This document shows, piece by piece, positions 1 through 12,992 of a DNA stretch of 60,804 bases. Every line of letters begins with the position of its first letter. The first letter of the stretch is position 1. Origin of the DNA: Magnetospirillum sp. UT-4 (GTDB lineage Bacteria; Pseudomonadota; Alphaproteobacteria; Rhodospirillales; Magnetospirillaceae); contig NZ_CACVCG010000041.1 of the NCBI RefSeq assembly GCF_902729435.1, positions 6,550 through 67,353 on the forward strand, written 5' to 3'. The notes below the pieces were generated by a model. It worked only from the letters and a program-made list of their open reading frames with translations. It was not told where the DNA came from and did not search any database. The translations under genes and the position numbers were made by a program.

Positions 1-1191
<1,191 letters not shown>

Positions 1192-1269
1192 TAGGTGTCA
1201 TTCCTTATCCATGCACGGCGCCGCCGGATTGCGGCCCCGCGGGGCGTCCCGTTCCGTACAAACACGGCC

Positions 1270-1298
1270 GCCCGCGCGAGGACCACCCCCACGCGGGC
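1270..1298 (-). other. Hairpin in the rpsO-pnp spacer
   Basis: GCCCGCG (1270-1276) and CGCGGGC (1292-1298) can pair over a 15-nt loop between rpsO and pnp. In enterobacteria a stem-loop in this spacer is an RNase III/PNPase autoregulation site. That role here is analogy only; the stem is short and in GC-rich DNA. Confidence 0.3.
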
Positions 1299-1343
1299 AC
1301 CTTCCGACGCGACGCCCGAAACGTCGATCGAAACGAAAAACAA

Positions 1344-1613
1344 TTACTTACGCAGACCCAGGCGACCGATCAACGACTCGTAGCGAGACGTGTCGACGCT
1401 CTTCAGGTAATCCAGCATGCGGCGGCGCTGGCCGACCATGATCAGCAGGCCGCGGCGGGAATGGAAATCCTTCTTGTGTTCCTTGAGGTGCTCGGTCAGG
1501 TTGCGGATGCGCTCCGACAGAATGGCCACCTGGACTTCCGGCGAACCGGTATCGCCTTCCTTGGTGGCGTATTCCTGAACCAGCTCCTGCTTACGCACGG
1601 GCGTAATCGACAT
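1344..1613 (-). CDS. rpsO: 30S ribosomal protein S15
   Basis: Primary 16S rRNA-binding protein of the small subunit. The 89-residue length is exactly that of the family, and the sequence carries the S15 signatures [36 protein letters not shown] and RRRMLDYLK. The start codon has a good ribosome-binding site (AGGAGAAGACG then ATG). The gene overlaps the 3' end of truB by 23 nt in another frame, so translation is probably coupled. The conserved order truB-rpsO-pnp supports the call. Confidence 0.98.
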   Translation of the reverse strand: MSITPVRKQELVQEYATKEGDTGSPEVQVAILSERIRNLTEHLKEHKKDFHSRRGLLIMVGQRRRMLDYLKSVDTSRYESLIGRLGLRK

Positions 1614-2556
1614 CGTCTTCTCCTGATGAAGAGGGTTGGAGAATCACGCGCACCGGGCGAAGGGTTCCGCCGTCGATGCGCGCCAGCGCCACCAGCCTTG
1701 CCCCCTGCATGGCCCGTACATTCGTGCCGGGCGGCGGGGTTGGGGCCTCGCGTCCGGCCAGTCCCGCCAGGGGAAGGGCCTGCCCGCTCATGAGGCGCCG
1801 GGCCTCCGCTTCCGTCAGGGCCAGGGCCGGGATGTCGTCCAGCGCGGTCTCGATCGGAAGCAGATGGGTCCGAAGCGCGGGACCTTGCCCGAGCTCCTGC
1901 AACTTGTCCAGGGAAATCGCCGACGACTCGTCGAACGGGCCGCAGGCGGTGCGGCGCAGGGCCGCCACATGGCCGACCGTGCCCAAGGCGACGGCGAGGT
2001 CGCGGGCCAGCGAGCGGATATAGGTGCCCTTGCCGCATTCCACCTCGAACTCGGCATGGTCGGCATCGGGCATGGCCAGCAAGGCGATGCGGTCGATGCG
2101 CACCAAGCGCGGCGCCAGCTCCACCGCCGCGCCGGCGCGGGCCAGGTCGTAGGCCCGCTCGCCCGCCACCTTGATGGCCGAGAAGGCCGGCGGCACCTGC
2201 AGGATGTCGCCGGTGAAGGCGGGCAACGCGGCCGATATGGCGTCGCGGTCGGGGCGCACCGGACTGGTGGCGATGACCTCGCCCTCGCGGTCCTCGGTGC
2301 TGCGGGCTTCGCCCCAGGCCACCACCACGCGGTAGGTCTTGGCCCCGTCCATGACGTAGGACACCGTCTTGGTCGCCTCGCCCAGGGCGATGGGCAGGAT
2401 GCCCGAGGCCAGCGGGTCGAGCGTGCCGCCATGGCCGATCTTGGCGGCGTTGGTCAGGCGGCGGAGGATGGAGACCACGGTGGTCGAGCCGATCCCCACC
2501 GGCTTGTCCACCGCCAGCCAGCCGTCGATGGGGATGCCTTTGCGCTTACGGGGCAT
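1591..2556 (-). CDS. truB: tRNA pseudouridine(55) synthase TruB
   Basis: Isomerises U55 in the T-loop of tRNAs. The 321-residue protein has the TruB N-terminus [15 protein letters not shown], the catalytic motif [12 protein letters not shown] with Asp47, and the later [15 protein letters not shown] segment. The frame is open further upstream to 2601, but that part runs through the palindromic repeat at 2580-2665 and encodes repeat-derived residues (MSLCLCGF). ATG 2556 (MPRKRKGIP) matches the family start. Its last 23 nt overlap rpsO. Confidence 0.96.
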   Translation of the reverse strand: MPRKRKGIPIDGWLAVDKPVGIGSTTVVSILRRLTNAAKIGHGGTLDPLASGILPIALGEATKTVSYVMDGAKTYRVVVAWGEARSTEDREGEVIATSPVRPDRDAISAALPAFTGDILQVPPAFSAIKVAGERAYDLARAGAAVELAPRLVRIDRIALLAMPDADHAEFEVECGKGTYIRSLARDLAVALGTVGHVAALRRTACGPFDESSAISLDKLQELGQGPALRTHLLPIETALDDIPALALTEAEARRLMSGQALPLAGLAGREAPTPPPGTNVRAMQGARLVALARIDGGTLRPVRVILQPSSSGEDDVDYARA

Positions 2557-2579
2557 GGGGAAGCGTCCGGCGGTGGAAA

Positions 2580-2665
2580 AACCACAGAGACACAGAGACA
2601 CAGAGAAGGCACAGAGAAATCGTTTTTCCTCTGTGTTTCCTCTGTGTCTCTGTGTCTCTGTGGTT
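2580..2665. repeat. Palindromic intergenic repeat, family A copy 1
   Basis: A near-perfect inverted repeat between rbfA and truB. The left arm is AACCACAGAGACACAGAG-like and the right arm is its complement ending CTCTGTGTCTCTGTGGTT. Inside each arm the 8-mer CACAGAGA recurs in tandem. The element could form a long cruciform or RNA hairpin inside the operon transcript. Related copies lie at 28241, 44801, 48007 and 59003, where CAGAG is replaced by CGAAG or CAAAG. Confidence 0.9.
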
Positions 2666-2704
2666 CATATACCGCGTCCGCAAACGGCTGTTCGCCGCTT
2701 TGCG

Positions 2705-3160
2705 CTATTCCCCGTCATCTTCGCCGTCGATGGAGTCGGGGTCGAAGCGGCGGCCGAATTCGGAATCGCCGCTCCCGGGGACCGACAGGTCGCGGCGGAC
2801 CTGGGGGCTGTTCAGCAGGGCCTCGATGCGGCCGGCCTCGTCGAAGCTGGTGTCGGGTTCGAAGCTGAGATTGGGGACGCTGCGCAGATCGACCATGCGG
2901 GCGATCTCGTGGCGCAGGAACGGGCGCGCCCGCTTCAGCCCGGCCAGCAGCGGGGCGACGTCGCCGCCGCCCAGCGGCACCACGAACACGGTGGCGTTCC
3001 TGAGATCGGGACTGACGCGGACCTCGGTGACGGTGATGGCGCGCCCGGCCAGGTCGGGATCGCGGATGTCGCCGCGCTCGATGATGGTGGCGATGACGTG
3101 GCGCAATTCCTCGCCGACGCGCAATTGGCGTTGCGATGGGGGCTTGTGTCCGCGCGGCAT
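2705..3160 (-). CDS. rbfA: Ribosome-binding factor A
   Basis: Late 30S maturation factor that binds near helix 1 of 16S rRNA and supports cold growth. The 151-residue product shows the RbfA pattern: SQRQLRVGEELRHVIATII at the N-terminus, the strand ITVTEVRVSPDLRNATVFVV, and LRHEIARMVDLRSVPNLSF. The acidic tail (about residues 130-151) is typical of alphaproteobacterial forms. It lies 33 bp after infB and before truB, the conserved order. Confidence 0.95.
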   Translation of the reverse strand: MPRGHKPPSQRQLRVGEELRHVIATIIERGDIRDPDLAGRAITVTEVRVSPDLRNATVFVVPLGGGDVAPLLAGLKRARPFLRHEIARMVDLRSVPNLSFEPDTSFDEAGRIEALLNSPQVRRDLSVPGSGDSEFGRRFDPDSIDGEDDGE

Positions 3161-3193
3161 GGGCGCCCTCGGCTCAGCTCGGACGGGCGGCGG

Positions 3194-5824
<2,631 letters not shown>

Positions 5825-5870
5825 GTAATCACTTGCTCTTTCAGGCTAGATACGGCCCGGCGGCCGTCCG

Positions 5871-6476
5871 TCAACCAACATCGCCGGCAATCGGGGAGCG
5901 AAAGCCGGCCAGCGGCGCGGCTTCCGCCAGCAGCCGTCGGGCCAGGCCCCCCGGCGCCACACCCACATGCACCGCGTGGTCGCGGCCGAACACCGCTCCC
6001 AGTTCGGCGGCGCCGAACACTTCCACCACCGGCAGGCCGGTCGCCAGCGTCTTCATCCGTTCGCTTCCCGAGGCGGCCTCGGCCGCCTCGACCAGCACCG
6101 CCACCCGGCCGGCCTTCAACTCGGCGCGGACTTTCTCGTACCCGCACACCGCCTCGCCGGCGCGACGCGCCAGGCCCAGGGTGGCGAGACAGCGCCGGAC
6201 CAGCAGATGCTCCACCAGGTCGGCCAGCCCCTCGGGCACCGTCACCGCCTGGCGGGCGGCCCTGGCGAACAGCCGCTTGGTCACGGCCGTATTTACCATA
6301 TCCCGGCGGGGGCTCAACCAGATTCCCCGGCCGGGAAGCCGCTGCTCGACGTCGGGCACCACCGTGCCGTCGGGCGAGACCACGAAGCGCAGCAGCTCCA
6401 CCTTGGGCCGGCGCTCGCCGCTGGCGATGCAGCGCCGCTCCGGCCCGCTGTCCTCGTCCTCTTCGGCGGCCGCCAC
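5871..6476 (-). CDS. ylxR: YlxR family RNA-binding protein fused to an L7Ae-like domain
   Basis: Putative RNA-binding protein of the nusA-infB operon. The YlxR (DUF448) domain occupies roughly residues 12-80: RRCIASGERRPKVELLRFVV, then LPGRGIWLSP. It is followed by an L7Ae-like RNA-binding region (about 95-195: LATLGLARRAGEAVCGYEKV, then VAVLVEAAEAA). This fusion is usual in alphaproteobacteria. I chose GTG 6476 because GGAGAG sits just after the nusA stop (6490-6492) at proper spacing. ATG 6524 in the same frame would overlap nusA by 35 nt. Exact biological role is not established by sequence. Confidence 0.88.
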   Translation of the reverse strand: MAAAEEDEDSGPERRCIASGERRPKVELLRFVVSPDGTVVPDVEQRLPGRGIWLSPRRDMVNTAVTKRLFARAARQAVTVPEGLADLVEHLLVRRCLATLGLARRAGEAVCGYEKVRAELKAGRVAVLVEAAEAASGSERMKTLATGLPVVEVFGAAELGAVFGRDHAVHVGVAPGGLARRLLAEAAPLAGFRSPIAGDVG

Positions 6477-6489
6477 CGGGCCACTCTCC

Positions 6490-8007
6490 CTAGGCGGCGC
6501 CGCCGTCTTCGAACCAATGGGCACGGGCGGCCATGATCACCGCGTTGGCCTGATCCTCGCCCATGTCGTCCTTGCCGACCACGTCGATCAGCTCATCCGA
6601 GGCGAGGTCGCCCAAATCGTCCAGGGTCTTGATCCCCTTGTGCCCCAATTTCACCAGCATCAGCGGGGACAGCCCGTCGATGGCAGCCAGATCGTCGGAA
6701 ACCCCCAGGTCGCGGCGCATGGCGTCGTAGCGCTCGTCCTGCTCGGCCAGGAAGGCCTTGGCGCGGTTCTGCAGCTCGGCGGCCACGTCCTCGTCGAACC
6801 CCTCGATGCCGGTCAGGTCCTCGGGCGGCACGAACGCCACCTCCTCGACGGTGGAGAAACCCTCGGTGACCAGCAGATGGGCAATGACGTCGTCGACGTC
6901 CAGGGCGTCGATGAACATTTTCGAGCGGGTCCGGAACTCCTCGTTGCGGCGCTCGGATTCCTCGGCCTCGGTCATGATGTCGATGGACCAGCCGGTGAGC
7001 TGGCTGGCCAGACGCACGTTCTGGCCGCGCCGGCCGATGGCGAGGCTCAGCTGATCGTCGGGGACCACCACTTCCATGGCGTGGTTCTCGTCGTCCAGCA
7101 CCACCTTGGTCACCTCGGCCGGAGCCAGGGCGTTGACCACGAAGGTGGCGTATTCGCCCGACCACGGGATGATGTCGATCTTCTCGCCCTGCAGCTCGGC
7201 CACCACCGCCTGCACGCGCGAGCCGCGCATGCCGACGCAGGCGCCGACCGGGTCGATGGAGGAATCGTGGCTGATCACCGCGATCTTGGCGCGGCTGCCG
7301 GGATCGCGGGCGACCGCCCGGATCTCGATGATGCCGTCGTAGATCTCCGGCACTTCCTGGGCGAACAGCTTGGACATGAAGGTGGGGTGGGTGCGCGACA
7401 GGAAGATCTGCGGTCCCCGGGGCTCCTGGCGGACGTCGTAGATGTAGGCGCGCACGCGGTCGCCGGTGCGGAAGGTCTCGCGCGGGATCAGCTCGTCGCG
7501 GCGCAGCAGCGCCTCGGCGCGGCCCAGATCGACGATGACGTTGCCGAACTCGACGCGCTTGACCAGGCCGTTGCTGATCTCGCCGACGCGGTCCTTGTAC
7601 TCGTTGTACTGGCGGGTGCGCTCGGCGTCGCGCACCTTCTGCACGATCACCTGCTTGGCGGTCTGGGCGGCGATGCGGCCGAAATCGATGGGCGGCAGCG
7701 GATCGACCAGGAAGTCGCCGACCTTGGCCTCGGGCGACTTCTTCAGGGCGCGCGACAGGGCGACCTGGGTGGCCTCGTTCTCGACCGTCTCCACCACCTC
7801 GATGTAGCGGGCCAGCTGGATCTCGCCCGACTTGCGGTCGATGTGGGCGCGGATGTCGTGCTCGTGCCCGTACTTGGAGCGGCCGGCCTTCTGGATGGCC
7901 TGCTCCATCGCCTCCAGCACCTCGTCGCGGTCGATGCCCTTGTCGCGGGCGACGGCGTCGGCCACCTGCAGCAGTTCGGGGCGGGGAAGCGCAGCGATTC
8001 GTTCCAT
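6490..8007 (-). CDS. nusA: Transcription termination/antitermination factor NusA
   Basis: RNA polymerase-associated elongation factor controlling pausing, termination and antitermination. The 505-residue product has the N-terminal polymerase-binding domain starting MERIAALPRPELLQVADAVA. The S1 domain follows (near VGEISNGLVKRVEFGNVIVD), then the KH region with DPVGACVGMRGSRVQAVV and AIGRRGQNVRLASQLTGW. Two C-terminal acidic repeats (around GFSTVEEVAFVPPEDLTGIE and DGLSPLMLVKLGHKGIKTL) resemble AR1/AR2. It is 7 bp downstream of rimP, the classic pair. Confidence 0.97.
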   Translation of the reverse strand: MERIAALPRPELLQVADAVARDKGIDRDEVLEAMEQAIQKAGRSKYGHEHDIRAHIDRKSGEIQLARYIEVVETVENEATQVALSRALKKSPEAKVGDFLVDPLPPIDFGRIAAQTAKQVIVQKVRDAERTRQYNEYKDRVGEISNGLVKRVEFGNVIVDLGRAEALLRRDELIPRETFRTGDRVRAYIYDVRQEPRGPQIFLSRTHPTFMSKLFAQEVPEIYDGIIEIRAVARDPGSRAKIAVISHDSSIDPVGACVGMRGSRVQAVVAELQGEKIDIIPWSGEYATFVVNALAPAEVTKVVLDDENHAMEVVVPDDQLSLAIGRRGQNVRLASQLTGWSIDIMTEAEESERRNEEFRTRSKMFIDALDVDDVIAHLLVTEGFSTVEEVAFVPPEDLTGIEGFDEDVAAELQNRAKAFLAEQDERYDAMRRDLGVSDDLAAIDGLSPLMLVKLGHKGIKTLDDLGDLASDELIDVVGKDDMGEDQANAVIMAARAHWFEDGGAA

Positions 8008-8014
8008 GGTCCTC

Positions 8015-8518
8015 TTATCCCTGTCCGTCCTGTCCCTTGGTCACGGCGGCGATCAGCTCGTCGGTGAGCACCAGCTTGGCGCTCTTGAGATCGGCCAGCG
8101 GCACATGTGCCGGACCGGTCTCGGTCTCGATGGCGACCGCCCCGCCGGCTTCGTCGAAGCCCAGCAGGCGGCCGCGGAAGCGCTTGCGTCCATCGACGGC
8201 CACCAGCGATTCCAGCTTGGCCTCGAACCCCGCCCAGACCGAGAAGTCCTTGGGCCGGGTCAGCGGCCGGTCGATGCCCGGCGAGCTGACCTCCAGCACG
8301 TAACCGCCCTGGATGGGGTCCTCGACGTCGAGGAGGGCCGAGAGCGACCGGCTGATTTCGGCGCAATCGTCCACCGTCATCGCCCGGCCGTCCTTGCGCT
8401 CGGCCATCACCTGGAGCGTCGGGCGGCTCCGGCCCTGGAACATCACCCTGACCAGCTCGTAGCCCTGGGACTCGAGCGGGCCGGCGACGATGGTTTCCAA
8501 GCGCTGCTGAAGGTCCAT
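8015..8518 (-). CDS. rimP: Ribosome maturation factor RimP
   Basis: 30S assembly factor. The protein beginning MDLQQRLETIVAGPLESQGY has 167 residues and contains the RimP signature VLEVSSPGIDRPLTRPKDF and GRLLGFDE. The frame is open upstream to 8680, but those codons cover the promoter and the terminator-like hairpin. ATG 8518 fits the family and leaves an untranslated leader of about 125 nt. It is the first gene of the minus-strand operon running through nusA to pnp. Confidence 0.93.
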   Translation of the reverse strand: MDLQQRLETIVAGPLESQGYELVRVMFQGRSRPTLQVMAERKDGRAMTVDDCAEISRSLSALLDVEDPIQGGYVLEVSSPGIDRPLTRPKDFSVWAGFEAKLESLVAVDGRKRFRGRLLGFDEAGGAVAIETETGPAHVPLADLKSAKLVLTDELIAAVTKGQDGQG

Positions 8519-8549
8519 GTGCCCAATGCCGCGTTGCGACCAGATAGGT

Positions 8550-8584
8550 CCACAAAAAACAAAAAAAGTGGGCCGATGGCCCAC
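8550..8584 (-). terminator. Intrinsic terminator/attenuator in the rimP leader
   Basis: Read on the minus strand, GTGGGCC-ATC-GGCCCAC (8584-8568) forms a 7-bp GC stem with a 3-nt loop. It is followed at once by TTTTTTTGTTTTTTG. It lies after the promoter-like boxes at 8653-8680 and before the rimP ATG at 8518. It therefore either ends the ccm transcript, acts as an attenuator of the rimP-nusA-infB operon, or does both. The terminator structure is clear; regulation is inferred. Confidence 0.85.
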
Positions 8585-8652
8585 CCTTACAACCCCTTCC
8601 TCCTGCCTGGAACAGCATCTCGGTCGGGAAGCAAGAATGTGTCTGGAGCGTG

Positions 8653-8680
8653 AATATAACGGAATCGGCGCCCCATGCAA
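8653..8680 (-). promoter_or_regulatory. Sigma70-type promoter upstream of rimP
   Basis: On the minus strand TTGCAT (8680-8675), a 16-nt spacer and TATATT (8658-8653) match a housekeeping promoter well. Transcription would start near 8646, giving a leader of about 60 nt before the terminator hairpin at 8584. Confidence 0.55.
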
Positions 8681-8704
8681 GGACAGAGTCGCCCGCTCCG
8701 GCGG

Positions 8705-9532
8705 CTATTTCAGCGCTTCCAGCTGCCTTTTGATCTCGGTCCGGTCCTCCCCTTCGGGCAGCACCGCCACCAGACGGGACCAGTAGTCGCGCGCCTTGGC
8801 GGCGTTGCCGGTCTGGGCCTCGGACAGGCCGAGGAAATAAAGGGCATCGACGTTGCGGGGATCGACCGCCGCCACTTCGCGCATCACGCCGACGAATTCC
8901 GGCGGCAGCATGGCCCCCTGGGGCACGTCGTCGAGCAGCATGGAGGCGTATTCCAGGCGCACCCCGGTATCGCCGGGCATCAGCCGGGCGGCGCGGCGAT
9001 AGGCCTCGCGCGCCTTGTCGGCCTGGCCGGTGACCCGCAGCGAGCGGCCCAGCATGGCCCAGCCCTTGCCGTCATTGGGGTTCTTCTCGAGCTTGGCGGC
9101 CAGCGAGGCGATCATGGTCTCGATCAGCTTGGCCTGGTCCTGCATCTCGGCGATGCCGGCGGCACGGCCGGAATAGGGCTGGTCGGGCAGCATGGGCGAG
9201 CCGAGCGACAGGTAGATGCCGAAGCCGGCGGCCGGCACCAGCACCGCCACCGCCGCCGCCAGCGGCGCGCGGCGGCCGGCGCGGGACTGGACCCCCTGCC
9301 CCTTGTCGGCGGCGGCGAGAATGCGGCGCTGCACCTCGGTGCGGGCGGCCTCGGCCTGGTCGGGCGACAAGGTGCCGCGGGCCAGCTCGCGATCGACCTC
9401 GGCCAGCTGGTCGCGGTAGACGGTGAGGTCGTATTCGGCGCGGGTGGCGGCCTCGGGGCGGCGGCGCAGCAGCGGCAGCAGCACCATGGCCAGGGTGGCC
9501 GCCGTCAGCAGGGCGAAGATGATCCAGATCAT
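8705..9532 (-). CDS. ccmI: Cytochrome c biogenesis protein CcmI (CycH)
   Basis: Apocytochrome c chaperone of the System I heme ligation complex in the inner membrane. The 275-residue product begins with a membrane segment (MIWIIFALLTAATLAMVLLP). A cytoplasmic helical stretch with YRDQLAEVDRELARGTLS follows, then a second membrane segment near residues 100-120. The periplasmic part has TPR-type repeats (GKGWAMLGRSLRVTGQADKA; NVDALYFLGLSEAQTGNAAK). The start overlaps the ccmH stop as ATGA. It is the last gene of the ccm run. Confidence 0.9.
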   Translation of the reverse strand: MIWIIFALLTAATLAMVLLPLLRRRPEAATRAEYDLTVYRDQLAEVDRELARGTLSPDQAEAARTEVQRRILAAADKGQGVQSRAGRRAPLAAAVAVLVPAAGFGIYLSLGSPMLPDQPYSGRAAGIAEMQDQAKLIETMIASLAAKLEKNPNDGKGWAMLGRSLRVTGQADKAREAYRRAARLMPGDTGVRLEYASMLLDDVPQGAMLPPEFVGVMREVAAVDPRNVDALYFLGLSEAQTGNAAKARDYWSRLVAVLPEGEDRTEIKRQLEALK

Positions 9533-9999
9533 GACGGCGGATGGTCCTTGAGCAGTGCCTCGAGGCGACGTTTCTCCTCGGCCGAGAGCGGCGGCGGCGG
9601 CGGCGCGGCGTTGGTGCGGCGGCGGTAGAAGGCGGCGGCCGCCGCCAGGCCGGCCAGCAGCAGCGCGAAGGGCCCCACCCACAGCACCAGGGTGCTTGCC
9701 TTGAACGGCGGCCGCAGCAGCACGTAATCGCCGTAGCGGTCGACCACGTATTGCATCACCTGGTCGTCGCTTTCGCCCGACTGGATGCGCTCGCGCACGA
9801 TGACGCGCAGGTCGCGGGCGAGATCGGCGTTGGAATCCTCGATGGATTCCGACTGGCAGACCAGGCAGCGCAGCTCCTTGCCCAGGTGCTGGGCACGGCT
9901 TTCCAGCGCCGGGTCCTTCAGCATTTCCGACGGGTCGGCGGCGATGGCGGGGCCGGCGAAGGCGGTCAGGCAGGCGAGGATGAGCAGCAGGCGCCTCAT
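9529..9999 (-). CDS. ccmH: Cytochrome c-type biogenesis protein CcmH (thioredoxin-like, CcmL type)
   Basis: Reduces and holds apocytochrome c thiols for heme attachment. The 156-residue product has an N-terminal signal/anchor, the LRCLVC motif (Cys45, Cys48) followed by QSESIEDSNADLARDLR, and a C-terminal membrane segment around [20 protein letters not shown]. The start ATG 9999 (MRRLLLILACL) gives a proper signal sequence and a 4-nt overlap with ccmG. The frame upstream of it is ccmG overlap. Confidence 0.93.
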   Translation of the reverse strand: MRRLLLILACLTAFAGPAIAADPSEMLKDPALESRAQHLGKELRCLVCQSESIEDSNADLARDLRVIVRERIQSGESDDQVMQYVVDRYGDYVLLRPPFKASTLVLWVGPFALLLAGLAAAAAFYRRRTNAAPPPPPLSAEEKRRLEALLKDHPPS

Positions 10000-10538
10000 T
10001 TGGTCTCCAGCTCCCGGATGATCGGCAGCAGGGTCTTGTCCCACGCCTCGCGGGTGACCGGGCCGATGTGCTTGTAGCGGATGATGCCGGCCTTATCGAC
10101 GATGAAGGTCTCGGGCGCGCCGGTGACGCCGAAATCGATGGCGGCGCGACCGGGGGCCGGGTCGGCGCCCACCCGCTCATAGGGATCGCCGTTCTTCTTC
10201 AGCCACTTGGCGCCCTCGGCCGGGTCGTCGCGCCAGTCGATGCCGTGGATCGGCACCGCGCCCGACTGCTTGATGCGCATCAGGAAAGGATGCTCCTGCA
10301 CGCAGGCGATGCACCACGAGCCGAAGATGTTGACCAGCGACACCCGCCCCTTGAGATCGGCGGTGGCCAGCCCGGTATCGGGTCCGCGGCCGGGCAGCGG
10401 CGGCAGCGCCATTTCGGGCACCGGCCGGTCGATCAGCACCGACGGCAGGTCGCGCGGATTCAGCGACAGGCCGCGCAGGAAGAACAGCGCCAGCACCGCG
10501 AACACCGCGACCGGCAGCAGATAGAGCAGGCGCCTCAT
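9996..10538 (-). CDS. ccmG: Thiol:disulfide interchange protein CcmG (DsbE)
   Basis: Periplasmic membrane-anchored thioredoxin that keeps the apocytochrome CXXCH cysteines reduced. 180 residues: N-terminal anchor (about 1-24), thioredoxin fold with active site WCIAC (Cys76, Cys79), HGIDWRDDPAEGAKWL, and the cis-Pro segment GVTGAPETFIVDKAGIIRYK. It overlaps ccmH by 4 nt and lies 10 bp after ccmF, so these genes are very likely cotranscribed. Confidence 0.95.
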   Translation of the reverse strand: MRRLLYLLPVAVFAVLALFFLRGLSLNPRDLPSVLIDRPVPEMALPPLPGRGPDTGLATADLKGRVSLVNIFGSWCIACVQEHPFLMRIKQSGAVPIHGIDWRDDPAEGAKWLKKNGDPYERVGADPAPGRAAIDFGVTGAPETFIVDKAGIIRYKHIGPVTREAWDKTLLPIIRELETK

Positions 10539-10548
10539 GGTTCGGTCC

Positions 10549-12537
10549 TCACGCCTTGGCCGCCTGGGCCGCGGCGGCGCGGGCCCGGGTCGGGGCGCCG
10601 ATGCGGTGGCGGCGGTCGGACAGCGACACCAGGCCGCCCGCCACCATGATCAGGCAGCCCACCCACATCCACGGCACCAGCGGGTTGAAGTAGAGCCGGG
10701 TCACCCAGCCGCCCTCGGGCACCGCATCGCCGATGACGGCGTAGACGTCGCCCAGGAAGGTTCCGACGATGGCCGCCTCGGTGGTCGGGCGCGGCGGCTG
10801 GCGATAGGTTCGCTTCTCCGGGGTCACGAGGGCGAACACCTTGCCGTCCTTGGCCACCTCGAAGGTGCCCTCGGTGGCCAGGTAGTTGGGACCATCGACG
10901 TCGCGCACCGCCTTCAGGGTGAAGGCGTAGCCGGCCACCGTGACGGTTTCGCCGATGGTCATGGTCTGCACCGATTCGGCCTTCCACGCCGACGAGGCGG
11001 TCATGCCGGCGATCAGCACCGCCAGCCCGCCATGGGCCAGGGTCATGCCCCAGGCGGCGCGCGGCAGGTTGGCGGCACGGCGCATGCTGTCCCCCAGCGG
11101 GGCGCGGAACAGGCGCACCCGCTCGGCGATTTCGGTCAGGGTGCCGAGCAGCAGCCAGACCGCCAGCCCGATGCCGCCGGCCGCCCACCACGGGCCGGCC
11201 GAGCCGCCCTGCATCACCCAGGTGGCGATGGCGGCGGCAAGCGCCGCGGCCATGGCCAGCTTGACCCGGGCCAGCGCGCCGGCCAGGTCGCCGCGCTTCC
11301 ACGACACCAGCGGTCCCATCCCCATGGCCAGCACCATGGGCACCATCAGCGGCACGAAGACCGAGTTGAAGAACGGCGGCCCCACCGAGACCTTGCCCAG
11401 CGACAGGGCGTCGGCGAACAGCGGATAGAGGGTGCCCAGCAGCACCGTGCCGGCGCCGGTGGCCATCAGCACGTTGTTGAGCAGCAGCGCGCCTTCGCGG
11501 CTGATGGGGGCGAACAGGCCGCCGGTCTTCAGCGCCGGGGCGCGCACCGCGTAGAGCATGAACGAGCCGCCGATGGCCACCACCAGCAGCATCAGGATGA
11601 AGACGCCGCGGGTCGGGTCCGAGGCGAAGGCATGCACCGAGGTGATGACCCCCGAACGCACCAGGAAGGTGCCCAGCAGCGACAGGCCGAAGGTGACGAT
11701 GGCGAGGAGAATGGTCCAGCTCTTCAGCGCGTCGCGCTTTTCCACCACCACCGCCGAATGCAGCAGCGCGGTGCCGGCCAGCCACGGCATGAACGAGGCG
11801 TTCTCCACCGGGTCCCAGTACCACCAGCCGCCCCAGCCCAGCTCGTAATAGGCCCACCACGAGCCCAGCGCGATGCCCAGGGTGAGGAACACCCAGGCGG
11901 CCAGGGTCCAGGGCCGCACCCAGCGCGCCCAGGCGGCATCCACCTTGCCCTCGATCAGGGCGGCGATGGCGAACGAGAAGGCCATGGAGAAGCCGACGTA
12001 GCCCAGGTACAGGAACGGCGGATGGAAGGCCAGGCCGGGATCCTGCAGCAGCGGGTTGAGGCCGGAGCCGTTCATGGGCGGCGGGTCGAGCCGCTCGAAG
12101 GGATTGGAGGTGAACAGGATGAAGGCGAGGAAGCCCACCGTGATCAGCGCCTGCACCGCCAGCGCGCGCGCCTTCAGGGTCGGCGGCAGATTGCCGCCGA
12201 AGGCGGTCACCGCGGCGCCGAACAGCGCCAGGATGGTGATCCACAGCAGCAGCGAGCCCTCGTGGTTGCCCCACACGCCCGAGACCTTGTACAGCATCGG
12301 CTTGTCGGTGTGGCTGTTCTGGGCGACGTTGAGCAGCGAGAAGTCCGAGGTGACGTAGGCGTGGGTCAGCGCCGCGAAGGCGATGCCCACCAGCACCAGC
12401 TGCGCCACCGCGGCGGGACCGGCCAGGTCCATCCAGGCCCGCTCGCCCCTTTCGGCGCCGACCAGGGGCACCACCGCCTGCACGCAGGCCACGGCGAGGG
12501 CGAGGACGAGGGCGAAATGTCCGATCTCGGCGATCAC
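10549..12537 (-). CDS. ccmF: Cytochrome c heme lyase subunit CcmF
   Basis: Large polytopic membrane protein that transfers heme from holo-CcmE to apocytochrome c. 662 residues with many membrane segments. Visible CcmF landmarks are [13 protein letters not shown] near the N-terminus and the tryptophan-rich WWD-type motif [20 protein letters not shown]. The start is GTG 12537, formed as GTGA with the ccmE stop. The open frame continues upstream inside ccmE and ccmD but has no CcmF character there. Confidence 0.95.
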   Translation of the reverse strand: MIAEIGHFALVLALAVACVQAVVPLVGAERGERAWMDLAGPAAVAQLVLVGIAFAALTHAYVTSDFSLLNVAQNSHTDKPMLYKVSGVWGNHEGSLLLWITILALFGAAVTAFGGNLPPTLKARALAVQALITVGFLAFILFTSNPFERLDPPPMNGSGLNPLLQDPGLAFHPPFLYLGYVGFSMAFSFAIAALIEGKVDAAWARWVRPWTLAAWVFLTLGIALGSWWAYYELGWGGWWYWDPVENASFMPWLAGTALLHSAVVVEKRDALKSWTILLAIVTFGLSLLGTFLVRSGVITSVHAFASDPTRGVFILMLLVVAIGGSFMLYAVRAPALKTGGLFAPISREGALLLNNVLMATGAGTVLLGTLYPLFADALSLGKVSVGPPFFNSVFVPLMVPMVLAMGMGPLVSWKRGDLAGALARVKLAMAAALAAAIATWVMQGGSAGPWWAAGGIGLAVWLLLGTLTEIAERVRLFRAPLGDSMRRAANLPRAAWGMTLAHGGLAVLIAGMTASSAWKAESVQTMTIGETVTVAGYAFTLKAVRDVDGPNYLATEGTFEVAKDGKVFALVTPEKRTYRQPPRPTTEAAIVGTFLGDVYAVIGDAVPEGGWVTRLYFNPLVPWMWVGCLIMVAGGLVSLSDRRHRIGAPTRARAAAAQAAKA

Positions 12538-12992
12538 TTGGCGGCCTCCGGGGTCTTGCCGCCGTCGCCCTGCCACTGGCCGGACTTCTTGAGCGAATCG
12601 GCCACTTCCTTGGGCATGTAGTTCTCGTCGTGCTTGGCCAGCACCTCGGCGGCCTGGAAGGTCCCCTTGTCCATGCGGCCCTCGGTGACCACCCCCTGGC
12701 CCTCGCGGAACAGGTCGGGCAGGATGCCGGCATAGATCACCGGCACGGCATGGGCGCCGTCGGTGACGGTGAAGCGCACGCTGGCCCCCTCCTTCACCAC
12801 GCTGCCGGTTTCCACCAGCCCGCCCAGGCGGATGCGGCGGCCCTCGGTGGGCACCTTGGCCTCGACGATCTCGGTGGGGCTGAAGAAGAAGACGATGTCC
12901 TCCTTGAGCGCGGTCAGCACCAGCGCGGCGGCGGCGCCGACGGCCAGCAGACCGAGGACGACGAAATACAGGCGGCGTTGCTTGCGGGTCAC
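12534..12992 (-). CDS. ccmE: Heme chaperone CcmE
   Basis: Periplasmic heme shuttle of cytochrome c maturation System I. 152 residues: an N-terminal membrane anchor (about 8-28), the OB-fold core with [14 protein letters not shown] and [20 protein letters not shown]. The heme-binding His121 sits in [13 protein letters not shown], the conserved H-x3-Y arrangement. It overlaps ccmD and ccmF by 4 nt each, pointing to translational coupling. Confidence 0.96.
   Translation of the reverse strand: MTRKQRRLYFVVLGLLAVGAAAALVLTALKEDIVFFFSPTEIVEAKVPTEGRRIRLGGLVETGSVVKEGASVRFTVTDGAHAVPVIYAGILPDLFREGQGVVTEGRMDKGTFQAAEVLAKHDENYMPKEVADSLKKSGQWQGDGGKTPEAAK

Noticed and set aside
2557-2601. Longer N-terminus for TruB
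   Set aside because: The added residues are encoded by the palindromic repeat and are absent from the family; ATG 2556 fits.
2580-2665. Short tandem units looking like a CRISPR array
   Set aside because: Units are 8-9 bp without spacers and form a palindrome; no cas genes are nearby.
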